DNA from: Bacteroidota bacterium
Lineage (GTDB): Bacteria; Bacteroidota; Bacteroidia; B-17B0; Aurantibacillaceae
Reading direction: 5' to 3'
NCBI GenBank assembly: GCA_021156365.1
Contig: JAJNDK010000004.1
Span: forward strand, 186,001 to 250,000
DNA length: 64,000 nt
Shown: positions 16,827 through 25,552 of the stretch, in pieces
Layout of the letters: each line of letters starts with the position of its first letter
How positions within the stretch are numbered: the stretch's first letter is position 1
Program-made: the position numbers and the translations under genes
Notes under the pieces: model-generated
The model's database searches: none
Told to the model about the DNA's origin: nothing
The model's input: only the letters and a program-made list of their open reading frames with translations

Positions 16827-17393
16827 ATGAGTTTTACGGATGCATTAAACGACCTCAATCCATTAGTAGCGGGAAAACCCTTACCAGGCTACAACTTCAG
16901 GGTTGATTTCGGTTTGCCCGGACTTTTCGTGAAGGACATTGCATTCAGATCTGTCAGCGGTATCGGGTTTAAGGTAAAAGAAGGTGAAACCAAATCGGGC
17001 GGGGCGATAGGCGGTATCATCTATTCGGTGGAAGATGTTACATTTTCACCGCTGGTGTTGGAAAGAGGAATGTTCAAAGGATCTTTCCTCATCAATTGGA
17101 TGGAAGCGCAGTGCTATACCAAACGGAAGATCCCTATTCCCATTATCGTAACCATGCTCGATGAAGAAGGCTTCCCGGTGTATTGCTGGTTTTTTGTGAA
17201 TGCCTACCCGATCGCATGGGAAACGAATGGTTTTCATGCAGAGAAGAGCGAGCTGATGGTGGAAAAAATAACATTCCGCTATATGTTCTACAAACAGGTA
17301 AATGTTTCGCTGATGTTTGAAGCGCTGAAGCTGGCAATGAAGGGTGCCCGGATGGCGTTGAGTGCAGGCAAGTCAGCTTTGAGTAAATTATAA
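16827..17393 (+). CDS. Second CIS tube-type protein (Afp5-like)
   Basis: 188 residues. Tube fold again: PLPGYNFRVDFGLPGLFVKDIAFRSVSGIGFKV, SVEDVTFSPLVLERGMFKGS, FLINWMEA, IPIPIIVTMLDEEGFPVYCWFFVNAYPIAWETNGFHAEKSELMVEKITFRYMFYK. A 35-residue C-terminal extension (ALKLAMKGARMALSAGKSALSKL) is helical and basic. In Afp/PVC the equivalent forms the first tube ring above the spike, linking three-fold and six-fold symmetry. Expected in few copies, consistent with its place after the terminator. Confidence 0.88.
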   Translation: MSFTDALNDLNPLVAGKPLPGYNFRVDFGLPGLFVKDIAFRSVSGIGFKVKEGETKSGGAIGGIIYSVEDVTFSPLVLERGMFKGSFLINWMEAQCYTKRKIPIPIIVTMLDEEGFPVYCWFFVNAYPIAWETNGFHAEKSELMVEKITFRYMFYKQVNVSLMFEALKLAMKGARMALSAGKSALSKL

Positions 17394-17406
17394 AATAAAC
17401 CGGATC

Positions 17407-17595
17407 ATGCCTATTGAGATCAAAGAACTGGTAATACGTACTGTGCTGGAAGGCGGCTCCAAAACATCGGGAGGCAGCTCCAAGGCAGAAGTAGAACAGG
17501 AAGTAAAAAAACAATTGAAGAAGTACAGGGAAGAGATCATCAACCATTGTATAGAAGCAGTGAATGAAGGAATAAAAAGACAACAGGAGAGATAA
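17407..17595 (+). CDS. DUF5908 small CIS protein
   Basis: 62 residues. The N-terminus MPIEIKELVIRTVLEG is the DUF5908 hallmark, a family seen in Bacteroidota CIS and tail-like loci; the remainder is a charged helix (EVEQEVKKQLKKYREEIINHCIEAVNEGIKRQQ) that probably forms a coiled coil. Function unknown; it always travels with tube and LysM genes in the loci I know, so a small adaptor or chaperone is plausible. Confidence 0.8.
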   Translation: MPIEIKELVIRTVLEGGSKTSGGSSKAEVEQEVKKQLKKYREEIINHCIEAVNEGIKRQQER

Positions 17596-17635
17596 AGTTC
17601 TCTCGTTTCGATAAACTACCTAAATATCAACAAAA

Positions 17636-18364
17636 GTGGCAATTTCAGCACCTACAGTCAAACCCGGCGAGCTCATGACCTTTACCCCGCTCACTGCAGA
17701 TGGTACTGCCGAATCCGGAGATCCTATTAAAGCCCAGTACAATCCTTCGACAATTAAATACATAGAAAGCGCTAATTATTCTGAAAATACCATTCCCTAC
17801 GGCGGTCAGCAAGGCAAGGGGAATACCATGTGGAACAGCTCTAATGCACCACGCTGGAGCTTTACCATCCTCATCAACGACTTTGCCGTGGAAGGTGCTA
17901 TCAAACAAGCACTGGCGATTACCAGTCCCGGTACAGGAAGCTCACCGATAGTAGCCGAAAAGGCACAAAAGCTGAAAGATCTTTTGCTGAAAGTAAACGG
18001 CGACACACATGAGCCCAATTATATCGAAGTGAGCTTTGGTGCCATTCGTTTTCAAGCCAATTGCATCAACCTGAGCACCGAGTACAAAAGTTTCGACCAG
18101 CAGGGAAATCCGGTGGCTGCGGAGATGCAGCTCGAATTCCTGCAGCTTACACCGCAGGAACTGATCAGCGCATCCACCAACCTGATGTCGCCGGACGTAA
18201 CACACTCTGTAATGATAAAAGAAGGAGATCACCTCACCGCCGTATCAAAAAAAATGTACGGCAAAGCATCCTTTTTCACACAGATCGCCAAAGTCAACAA
18301 ACTGGACTCCATCCGTGGCATAGAGCCCGGTACCGTTTTACACCTTCCACCTCTTGACAAATAA
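17636..18364 (+). CDS. CIS tube-spike adaptor with LysM (Afp7/gp53-like)
   Basis: 242 residues, GTG start. Residues 1-180 are the CIS_tube-type domain (ISAPTVKPGELMTFTPL, KAQYNPSTIKYIESANYSE, RWSFTILINDFAVEG, YIEVSFGAIRFQANCINLSTEYKSFDQQGNPVAAEMQLEFLQL). Residues 190-240 are one LysM motif (SVMIKEGDHLTAVSKKMYGKASFFTQIAKVNKLDSIRGIEPGTVLHLPP). In Afp/PVC this protein sits at the spike-baseplate junction; the LysM is structural there rather than a proven peptidoglycan binder. Stop is 8 bases before the spike gene. Confidence 0.9.
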   Translation: MAISAPTVKPGELMTFTPLTADGTAESGDPIKAQYNPSTIKYIESANYSENTIPYGGQQGKGNTMWNSSNAPRWSFTILINDFAVEGAIKQALAITSPGTGSSPIVAEKAQKLKDLLLKVNGDTHEPNYIEVSFGAIRFQANCINLSTEYKSFDQQGNPVAAEMQLEFLQLTPQELISASTNLMSPDVTHSVMIKEGDHLTAVSKKMYGKASFFTQIAKVNKLDSIRGIEPGTVLHLPPLDK

Positions 18365-18372
18365 AATGCGGT

Positions 18373-20181
18373 ATGGAAAAAACGGGAAGAGTAACATATG
18401 TTGTAACGGTTGGCGGCAAAAAATTTGAGCCGGGTGGCACCAGCACCTGTTATTCTATCAGTACTATATACAAAGCCAATAAAGTTCCGCATGCCATCAT
18501 CACATTCCTCGATGGGAATCCGGCCAAAAAAGAATTTGCCCTGAGCTCTTCCACCGATCTGGAGCCTGGCGCAGAGGTGAGCATTGCCATGGGCTACAAA
18601 GAAGAGACCGAAAAGGTTTTTAAAGGTATTATCGTAAAGCACAGTGTAAAGCTCACTGGCAATAATTCCTACACGATTATCGAATGCAGGGATCCGGTGA
18701 TAAAAATGACCATTGCTAAAAAAAGCAGGGTGTTTGGCGACGGAAGTGCAGCAGCAGGAGACGACGATCACCTGAAAAAAATATTTACCGAGAACGGCCT
18801 GAGCAGCAGGCTCACCGTTACGGGTAGCGATTTTATCAAACAAACCACGATCTCCCAGTATTATGCAACCGATTGGGATTTCGTTTTGAACCGCGCGGAA
18901 ATAAACGGCAAGCTGGTACTCGTAAAAAAGCCGGGAGATGAAGACGGGAAGATCTGCATCGTAAATCCCGCAGTGGGCAGCCCGAAACTGACACTCACCT
19001 TCGGACAGAACCTCTTTGATTTTGAATCGGAAGCCAACGCCATAACGCAGATCGCCGAAGTGGAATCTTCCACCTGGGATGGCGACACACAGGCCGTGAT
19101 CAAATCCGCAAAAGCGAGCAGCTCCACGTTTAAGCAGTTAGAAGCTACGGGGATCATGGCAAGTGATCTGAACACGATCGTTGGTCCTGCTACCTTATCA
19201 CTTTTTCATACCGGAGAAGTGGAGAAAGCCGAACTCGAAGGATGGAGCAAGGCCGTAATGGAAAAATCGGCTCACAGTAAAGTGAAAGGATCTTTCAAAG
19301 TGTTAGGTGATCCTACCATAACGATCGGCGATACGATCGAGCTGAAAGGCATTGGAACAAAATTCTCAGGCAAAGTAGTGGTAACAGGCGTTACACAGGA
19401 GTACTCGCAAACCTCCTGGTTCACCCGTATCTATTTCGGGCTCGATCAGAACTGGCATTCCGAGAATTTTAATATCCATCAACAACCAGCAGCTGGACTT
19501 ACTCCTGGTATCAGCGGATTACAGATCGGGAAAGTATTGAAACGTGACGGCGATCCGGCCGGGAAATTCAGGATACAGATCAAGCTCCCGATGATAGATG
19601 CCACGGCTAAATTCTGGGCGCGCATGTTATTCGATTATGCCAATGCAACGGGAGGAACTTTTTTCTGGCCCGAAGTGGATGATGAGGTATTGGTTGGTTT
19701 CCTGAATGATGATCCACGCAACCCGGTAATCTTAGGAGCCCTGTTCAACAAAAAAACCGCGCCGGTAGTACCACCTGCTGCAGAGAACGACATAAAAGCG
19801 ATCGTAACAAAAAGTGATCTCCGTCTTGAGTTCAACGACAAGGATAAAATTGTTACGATCAAAACACCGGGTGGCAACATTATTACGATCGATGATAAAG
19901 AAAAACAGATCCAGCTGAAAGATCAGCATGGCAATGAAGTAACGATGAATAAAACGGAGATCAGCCTGAGCTCAAAAGGAGCGATCAGCCTGAAGGCCAC
20001 AAAAGATGTTACCATTTCCGGTGCCAATATAAAGCTGGATGCCAAGCAGGGAATGGATGTAGGTGGCCTGGATGTGACCGTAGCAGCGAAAGGAAAATTT
20101 GCAGCTTCGGGGAATACAGGAGTAGAAATAAAAACAAGTGCCATTGCCATCCTCAAAGGAACAATGGTAAAAATTAATTAG
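18373..20181 (+). CDS. CIS central spike, VgrG-like (Afp8/Pvc8)
   Basis: 602 residues. Residues 1-360 correspond to the gp27/phage D-like part (VPHAIITFLDGNPAKKEFALSSSTDLEPGAEVSIAMGY); an OB-fold domain follows at about 380-465 (IGKVLKRDGDPAGKFRIQIKLPM, ARMLFDYANATGGTFFWPEVDDEVLVGFLNDDPRNPVILGALF); the last 120 residues are a repetitive beta-helix (IVTIKTPGGNIITIDDKEK, DVTISGANIKLDAKQGM). The trimer forms the needle capped by the PAAR protein. Standard size; no extra C-terminal toxin domain. Confidence 0.93.
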   Translation: MEKTGRVTYVVTVGGKKFEPGGTSTCYSISTIYKANKVPHAIITFLDGNPAKKEFALSSSTDLEPGAEVSIAMGYKEETEKVFKGIIVKHSVKLTGNNSYTIIECRDPVIKMTIAKKSRVFGDGSAAAGDDDHLKKIFTENGLSSRLTVTGSDFIKQTTISQYYATDWDFVLNRAEINGKLVLVKKPGDEDGKICIVNPAVGSPKLTLTFGQNLFDFESEANAITQIAEVESSTWDGDTQAVIKSAKASSSTFKQLEATGIMASDLNTIVGPATLSLFHTGEVEKAELEGWSKAVMEKSAHSKVKGSFKVLGDPTITIGDTIELKGIGTKFSGKVVVTGVTQEYSQTSWFTRIYFGLDQNWHSENFNIHQQPAAGLTPGISGLQIGKVLKRDGDPAGKFRIQIKLPMIDATAKFWARMLFDYANATGGTFFWPEVDDEVLVGFLNDDPRNPVILGALFNKKTAPVVPPAAENDIKAIVTKSDLRLEFNDKDKIVTIKTPGGNIITIDDKEKQIQLKDQHGNEVTMNKTEISLSSKGAISLKATKDVTISGANIKLDAKQGMDVGGLDVTVAAKGKFAASGNTGVEIKTSAIAILKGTMVKIN

Positions 20182-20225
20182 AAAAGATATACAAGAGATA
20201 GTGTCGAAATATAGTAAGAGTGCCA

Positions 20226-20267
20226 GTTCGATTGTCCCGGCTGTATACGCCGGAATGTATCGGGAAC
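20226..20267. repeat. REP-like palindrome inside the CIS locus
   Basis: Outer arms GTTCGAT and ATCGGGAAC around inner arms CCGGC/GCCGG, in the 118-bp gap between spike and PAAR genes. The layout (GTTCGA, then a palindrome starting TCCCG, then TATCG-GAAC) is like the elements at 56261 and 58668. It could fold in RNA and protect or end the upstream transcript; no T run follows, so it is not a classic terminator. Confidence 0.55.
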
Positions 20268-20299
20268 GGGAGAAAAAATAATTAGAAAAACAAAATAAC

Positions 20300-20596
20300 A
20301 TGCCGGCAGCAGCCAGATTAGGAGACTTACATACCTGCCCGATGCAGACACCGGGTGTACCACCTATTCCACATGTGGGTGGACCTATTTTAGTGGGCAT
20401 CCCGACAGTTATGATCGGCAATATGCCTGCTGCCACATTAGGTTCGCAGTGTGTTTGCGTGGGCCCGCCGGATGTGATCATCAAAGGCTCGGCTACAGTA
20501 ATGATAGGTGGAAAACCGGCAGCACGTATGGGTGATACCACTGCACACGGCGGGTCGATCGCAATTGGATTTCCAACAGTACAAATAGGAGGTTAA
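20300..20596 (+). CDS. PAAR spike-tip protein (Afp10-like)
   Basis: 98 residues with repeated PAAR-type turns: PAAARLGDLHTCP, GGPILVGIPTVMIGNMPAATLGSQCVCVGPPDVIIKGSATVMIGGKPAARMGDTTAHGG. His and Cys residues (H11, C13, C52/C54, H84) may hold the tip metal ion. The protein sharpens the spike and in related systems can carry effectors; here no extension is present. Stop is 2 bases before the gp25 gene. Confidence 0.93.
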   Translation: MPAAARLGDLHTCPMQTPGVPPIPHVGGPILVGIPTVMIGNMPAATLGSQCVCVGPPDVIIKGSATVMIGGKPAARMGDTTAHGGSIAIGFPTVQIGG

Positions 20597-20598
20597 AA

Positions 20599-21015
20599 AT
20601 GAGCATGTCTGAAGATGATCTGTTACACATAGGAAAAGGCTGGTCCTTTCCTCCCGCTTTCAACAAAGCGTCAAAAGGAGTGGAACGCCGCGAAGGGAAC
20701 AATGATATTGTGGAGAGCCTGCAGATCCTGCTGACTACACTGCCCGGCGAACGGATCTACGATGGCGCATACGGCTGCGATCTCACACCTTTATTGTTTG
20801 AGCCTTTCACTGTCTCATTGAAAACCAGGCTTACCGATAAGATCAAAAACGCAGTTGCTTTATATGAGCCGCGGGTAGATCTCGAGAATGTGGAATTTAA
20901 TCTGATGTTGGAAGAAGGCATTATGTACATAGCGCTGGTATATAAGATCAGGAGCAACAACAGCCGCTTTAATATGGTATTTCCTTTCTACCTGAAAGAA
21001 GGGACCGAACTTTAA
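20599..21015 (+). CDS. Baseplate wedge protein gp25-like (Afp9)
   Basis: 138 residues with the gp25/W signature: GKGWSFPPAFN, VERREGNNDIVESLQILLTTLPGERIYDGAYGCDLTPLLFEPFT, TDKIKNAVALYEPRVDLENVEF. The buried EPRV/ExR region joins wedge to sheath in T4 and T6SS. Sits between PAAR and the Afp11-like gene as in most CIS loci. Confidence 0.93.
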   Translation: MSMSEDDLLHIGKGWSFPPAFNKASKGVERREGNNDIVESLQILLTTLPGERIYDGAYGCDLTPLLFEPFTVSLKTRLTDKIKNAVALYEPRVDLENVEFNLMLEEGIMYIALVYKIRSNNSRFNMVFPFYLKEGTEL

Positions 21016-21038
21016 AATGGAATTAGTACAATAAAGGA

Positions 21039-24000
21039 ATGAATCATTGCCAGGACAGGAACAGGATCTTAGAAAAGAAGTGGATCGGACAAAGTATCCG
21101 ATTCAACAGGAAGCTCCTGCCCGAATATTTCCGTATTGATGAAAAAACCCTCGCAGATTTTTCGCGCTTTGCAGCAGAGTATGGAAAGCAGATCTCCTAT
21201 TTTAATTTCCACAACCGGCCGGATGGCGATTGGGCGCCTTTTTTCAGGGACGATCCCACTATTTGCCTGTTGTTCCTTCAATCGCTCGACACCGAGAGCT
21301 GGACAGCCAAAGCAGCAGAGATGCTGCAATTGGTTGACAAAACAAAAGACGAAGGCGTTAAGCTTAGTGCTCTGAAAAGCCTGGTAGCTATGTCATCGGG
21401 AATGTTTGCTGAGATCGAGCAGTCGGTTTCCAATATCCATGTGTATGCTTCTTTCTACGAACAGCTAAAAAAATACATTACCAACCGATTAAGCCACTAC
21501 TTCCTTATTGTTACCGAAACCAGCCGGAAACTGGATAAAGAATTCAAATGGAGAAATCCTTCGGTAGCTAATTTCACCAACGAATTTGGCGACTACTGGC
21601 GGTATGGAAAAGCGTTTACATTTCCTGAAACGAAGGATTGGGCAAAAGATATTACCCTGACGATCGGGCAAAATATCTATAAGATCATCCATGATATCGA
21701 GCTGCTGAAAAAAGAAACGGAAGTATTCCTGAACACGGAAGTGTTGACCGAGGGGAATATCAAGCCGCACATTGCTTTATTTATTGCTTTTTCAGATCTG
21801 TATTATCATGCACAAAAAAAGCTAAACCATATTTCGGAGCGTCATCTTGTCCATTACTTCTACAACATACTGGGTATGGCTCCCATGAAAGGGAATAGCG
21901 ATTCACTTTACCTGAATTTCATTACGGCTGCAGGATCAGGTTCGCTCGAGCTCGACACGAATACACAATTCAATTATGCGGTTACGGAAGATGGCACGCC
22001 CGTTTATTTTGAATTGACCCAACCACTGAGCATTCACGAAGGAAGCATCAAACAGGTAGCGGGTGTCAATCTTTCCGACACCCCATGGAAAGGATCTTTT
22101 ATGGATCTCAGCCAGGGCGGCACCGCTGTGTTCGATCTGAAGGAAGTAGATGCACGGAAAGAAAATGCGGTGATCGGATTCGAAGTAGCTTCACAATTCC
22201 TTGTATTGGAAGAAGGCGACAGGCGGATCACTTTTGATTTTTACCTGAGCCGTATCGAGAGCATCCGTTTAAAGGAAAAAATAAACAACCGGTATTTTGC
22301 GTATTCGATAGAAAAGCTGAACGAGCTTATTTCCAATGGGTGGTCCTGCTTCTACAGCAGTGAGCCCGGAATGATGCCGGTGGAAGAAAATAGCTTGCAG
22401 GTTTTTTTCAAAACCGGAACGGATCCCGATCGCCTGATCCTGCGTTTTGATGTGCTGCTGAAGAGATACGAATTGCCGCTGATCTCGCCTGATCCTGAAA
22501 ATCCCGAAGGAGACGCCATATTGAAATTTGTATTAACGCCTAAGGGACTTGACGTATACAATATATTCAGGGATCTTGGTTTTTCCGATCCGAAACTGAA
22601 TATTGCAGTAATAGGAATAAAGAACCTGATCATTCAAAATGAATTCGGGGTTTTTGAGAATGATCGTCCTTTCGAGCCCTTTGGCTCAAAACCGATCATC
22701 GGTTCCAGCCTGTATATCGGGCACAAGAATTTATTTCTGAAACCTTTAAAGGAGCTCATCATTAACCTCGAGTGGCATGACCTGCCGGATGACAGGGGTG
22801 GATTCAAAACCTATTACAAAGATTACACAGGCATTGACAACAATTCATCCTTCAAAGCCCGTCTCTCTCACTTAGTGGATAAGACCTGGCTGCCATTGGA
22901 AAACAAACAGGTAGTCGATCTTTTCACCGGCGTTCCTTCGGGGAGTGGATACAACAATGACGCGATCTCCCTTATCCGGAGAATGAATGAGATCGATGTA
23001 CCTTCGATGGCGCTTGATACGGAATCGCGTATTCTCGGGCCGATCAAAGAGTACGATATTGCCTCTACCGATGGTTTTATCCGGATGGAGCTCTGCTACC
23101 CGGATGTATGTTTTGGTCATGATGAATACCCGGAGCTGTTGCAAAGAGAAGCCTTCCGCTCGGTAAAGGAAAAAAAGGAACCGAAGATCATCAACGCGCC
23201 TTACACGCCTTCGCTCAAAAACATTTCGCTCGAATACAAAGCAAATATAGAAGTAGGGCAGTGGGGAGAAAAGATCAGCTTTAAAAAACTGCATCCTTTC
23301 GGCTCGGAAGAAGTGAAAGGGCCCGGCAATTGGGCCATCCTTCCGTATTTCCCTGAAGGCGGATCCTTTTTTATCGGCCTGGATCCACTGCTCAGCGCCA
23401 AAGAAATTTCGCTTCTCTTCAGGATCAGTAATCAAAGCAGCAGGTACAGGGATGATAACGTGGAAGGTTTTGCGCTGAGTGTTTTGGACCAGGCAAACTG
23501 GCAGCCACTCGCTCCGGATAAGATCACCGGCGACAGCACACAAAAATTGCAGCAAACCGGCATCCTCAAAATACAATTGCCCGAAATGCAGGTAGCACCA
23601 AATGTATATGACGGACAAAGCATCTGGTTGCGTTTTGATCTCAAAGACATGTACACCGGTGTGTTCATCGAGAACATTCACTTGAACGCAGGGCTTGCCA
23701 CACGCGATCATTACCTTGATGTATATTCGAAACCGGTGCCGGAGCATACGATCAAAGAACTGACTATACCTGTTGTGCAGATCGAAGCCGTGGAGCAGCA
23801 CTATCCTTCTTTCGGCGGACGCAATCCCGAATCGGAAGACCTCTTCAGGTTCAGGGTGAGTGAGCGGATCCGTCACAAAGCTCGGGCGGTATCCACACGC
23901 GATATGGAAGCATTGCTACTGGCACAATTCCCGGAGATCCAAAGCTTAAAATGCCTCAGCCATCTGAATACCGAATTTGCCTTTCAGCCGGGAGCCATCA

Positions 24001-24671
24001 CGGTTGTGGTCATTCCGGGTGAGCATGAAGTACCCGATGCACTCGAGCGTTATTTTCCGAAGGAACAGTTGATGCGCATGCAGAACTACCTTAACCAGCG
24101 GGCTTTATCCGGTATGAAAATATCGGTTATCAACCCTGTGTATGAAAAGATCCGCCTGAAATTCCATGTACGTTTCAGAAAAGGCTATGATGAAAGACTC
24201 TCTGTAAAACGCCTGCACCAGCGGATCATGGACTTCCTGGATCCGTGGAAAAGCCGGAAGATCATTACACTGGGAGGGGCCATTCCCGTAACTACGATCC
24301 TGAATGCAATAGAGCTGGAAGACTACGTTGATTTTGTAACCAATTTCTCCGCATTTCATATTGTAGACGGGCAGATCATCAACGTGAGCACGGCACAGAG
24401 CAATAATATGGTCATAAAACCAAAATACCCCGTTTCGGTACTAATTCCGGATAATAATCATAAATTGCTGTCTTTTAACGACGCAATCGCAACCGACAAG
24501 CCGGGTATAAATGATATGATGATAGGGAATGATTTTTTAATAAGCATGAACCTGGCAAATGCAGATGCCGGGCTCGGTTTCGACAGGCTTGAAAAAACAT
24601 TCCGTGTACCGGCCCAGAGCGGGGACACGAAAACAGGGAACGACACATTTACATTGTATTTAAAAGATTAG
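21039..24671 (+). CDS. Large baseplate wedge protein (Afp11-like, gp6/J type)
   Basis: 1210 residues. The N-terminal 300 residues are helical (RNRILEKKWIGQSIRFNRKLLPEYFRIDEKTL), the middle is beta-rich, and the C-terminus from about 945 resembles baseplate J proteins (RHKARAVSTRDMEALLLAQFPEIQSLKCL, ITVVVIPG, NYLNQRALSGMKISVINPVYEKIRLKFHVRF, LHQRIMDFLDPWKS). In Afp/PVC/AlgoCIS the homologue makes the baseplate wedge with the Afp12-like protein. It is about as large as other Bacteroidota members. Stop is 1 base before the next gene. Confidence 0.88.
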   Translation: MNHCQDRNRILEKKWIGQSIRFNRKLLPEYFRIDEKTLADFSRFAAEYGKQISYFNFHNRPDGDWAPFFRDDPTICLLFLQSLDTESWTAKAAEMLQLVDKTKDEGVKLSALKSLVAMSSGMFAEIEQSVSNIHVYASFYEQLKKYITNRLSHYFLIVTETSRKLDKEFKWRNPSVANFTNEFGDYWRYGKAFTFPETKDWAKDITLTIGQNIYKIIHDIELLKKETEVFLNTEVLTEGNIKPHIALFIAFSDLYYHAQKKLNHISERHLVHYFYNILGMAPMKGNSDSLYLNFITAAGSGSLELDTNTQFNYAVTEDGTPVYFELTQPLSIHEGSIKQVAGVNLSDTPWKGSFMDLSQGGTAVFDLKEVDARKENAVIGFEVASQFLVLEEGDRRITFDFYLSRIESIRLKEKINNRYFAYSIEKLNELISNGWSCFYSSEPGMMPVEENSLQVFFKTGTDPDRLILRFDVLLKRYELPLISPDPENPEGDAILKFVLTPKGLDVYNIFRDLGFSDPKLNIAVIGIKNLIIQNEFGVFENDRPFEPFGSKPIIGSSLYIGHKNLFLKPLKELIINLEWHDLPDDRGGFKTYYKDYTGIDNNSSFKARLSHLVDKTWLPLENKQVVDLFTGVPSGSGYNNDAISLIRRMNEIDVPSMALDTESRILGPIKEYDIASTDGFIRMELCYPDVCFGHDEYPELLQREAFRSVKEKKEPKIINAPYTPSLKNISLEYKANIEVGQWGEKISFKKLHPFGSEEVKGPGNWAILPYFPEGGSFFIGLDPLLSAKEISLLFRISNQSSRYRDDNVEGFALSVLDQANWQPLAPDKITGDSTQKLQQTGILKIQLPEMQVAPNVYDGQSIWLRFDLKDMYTGVFIENIHLNAGLATRDHYLDVYSKPVPEHTIKELTIPVVQIEAVEQHYPSFGGRNPESEDLFRFRVSERIRHKARAVSTRDMEALLLAQFPEIQSLKCLSHLNTEFAFQPGAITVVVIPGEHEVPDALERYFPKEQLMRMQNYLNQRALSGMKISVINPVYEKIRLKFHVRFRKGYDERLSVKRLHQRIMDFLDPWKSRKIITLGGAIPVTTILNAIELEDYVDFVTNFSAFHIVDGQIINVSTAQSNNMVIKPKYPVSVLIPDNNHKLLSFNDAIATDKPGINDMMIGNDFLISMNLANADAGLGFDRLEKTFRVPAQSGDTKTGNDTFTLYLKD

Positions 24672-24672
24672 A

Positions 24673-25374
24673 ATGGCAGAGAAAACAAGGGCAGACCTTA
24701 AAAATCTATTTTTAAAAGGTACAATTCCTACCGAACGGGATTTTCATGACTTCATTGAATCGGGGATCAACAAGCACGATGATGGAGTTTACAAAAACAA
24801 AGGGGAAGGGATACGGATCCATGCAGACGGCCCCAACCGTGAGCTGATCAATTTTTTTGATAACATCAATGACCTGAACCCAGCCTGGGTACTGAATGAA
24901 AAAAGCGAAGACGGGAACGAAGGATTTAACATCAGCGAGCCTAATGGTGGCAGTCGTCTCTTTATTGAAAAAGGCGGTAACATCGGTATCGGTCTCACAC
25001 GTCCTACCAACAAGCTGGATGTGGCCGGCATGGTGGGCATGGAAGGCCGTAAGGGAAGTTTTGCTTTCGGCGATGTGCCTGCAGATGGCCAATGGCACGA
25101 TGTGCTTTCGGAGCTCAACGAATACCAGGCTTTCGAAGTGATCGCATCCGTTGGTAAAAAAGGAGCGCATTCCATATTGCATGCCATTGCAGTGAGTACT
25201 TACGGGCAATCAAAAAGTGCTATTACGAAAACCTGCGGCTACTATGGCTGGGCAAAGAACAAGATCGATATCCGCTGGAGCGGTTCGTATTTCAGTTACC
25301 AGCTGCAGATCCGCACCAAAACCAATTACGGTGAAGGTGTACTGGTAAAATATAATATTGCAAAACTCTATTGA
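24673..25374 (+). CDS. Putative CIS baseplate fibre or cage protein
   Basis: 233 residues. The N-terminal helix (EKTRADLKNLFLKGTIPTERDFHDFIESGIN) looks like a docking segment used by several Bacteroidota tail-fibre-like proteins. Then ENGGN-IGIGLTRPTNKLDVAG (about 105-115) matches the shaft motif common in phage and Bacteroidota tail fibres, and a compact beta-rich C-terminal domain (HDVLSELNEYQAFEVIASVGKKG) ends the protein. No long receptor-binding region, unlike Afp13. It may be a short fibre, or the cage-like extension described for AlgoCIS; I cannot decide. Confidence 0.65.
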   Translation: MAEKTRADLKNLFLKGTIPTERDFHDFIESGINKHDDGVYKNKGEGIRIHADGPNRELINFFDNINDLNPAWVLNEKSEDGNEGFNISEPNGGSRLFIEKGGNIGIGLTRPTNKLDVAGMVGMEGRKGSFAFGDVPADGQWHDVLSELNEYQAFEVIASVGKKGAHSILHAIAVSTYGQSKSAITKTCGYYGWAKNKIDIRWSGSYFSYQLQIRTKTNYGEGVLVKYNIAKLY

Positions 25375-25381
25375 TCAGCAC

Positions 25382-25537
25382 ATGCAGAAAGCAAAACCGC
25401 AGAAAACGATAAAACTGGAGTTAAGCGTTGACGAGGTCAACCTGATCCTGGAAGCCGTCAGCAAGCAGCCTTTCAGAGATGTATACAAACTCATTGAAAA
25501 AATTCATTTGCAGTCAAAAGAAAGTGCGGGAAAATAA
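25382..25537 (+). CDS. 51-residue unknown CIS-locus protein
   Basis: A short frame from ATG 25382 filling the gap between fibre and Afp12-like genes. It has the pattern TIKLELSVDEVNLILEAVSKQPFRDVYKLIEKIHLQ. Small Bacteroidota proteins with a VNLILEALxxLPxxxVxxLIxKI core are widespread and uncharacterised. Coding is supported by the lack of space otherwise (178-bp gap in a packed operon) and by this family resemblance. Confidence 0.65.
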   Translation: MQKAKPQKTIKLELSVDEVNLILEAVSKQPFRDVYKLIEKIHLQSKESAGK

Positions 25538-25552
25538 CCTGCCAGCCAATAC

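Noticed and set aside
22872-23876. 334-codon open frame on the minus strand
   Set aside because: Fully antisense to the Afp11-like baseplate gene; the translation is Arg/Phe/His-rich with no motif.
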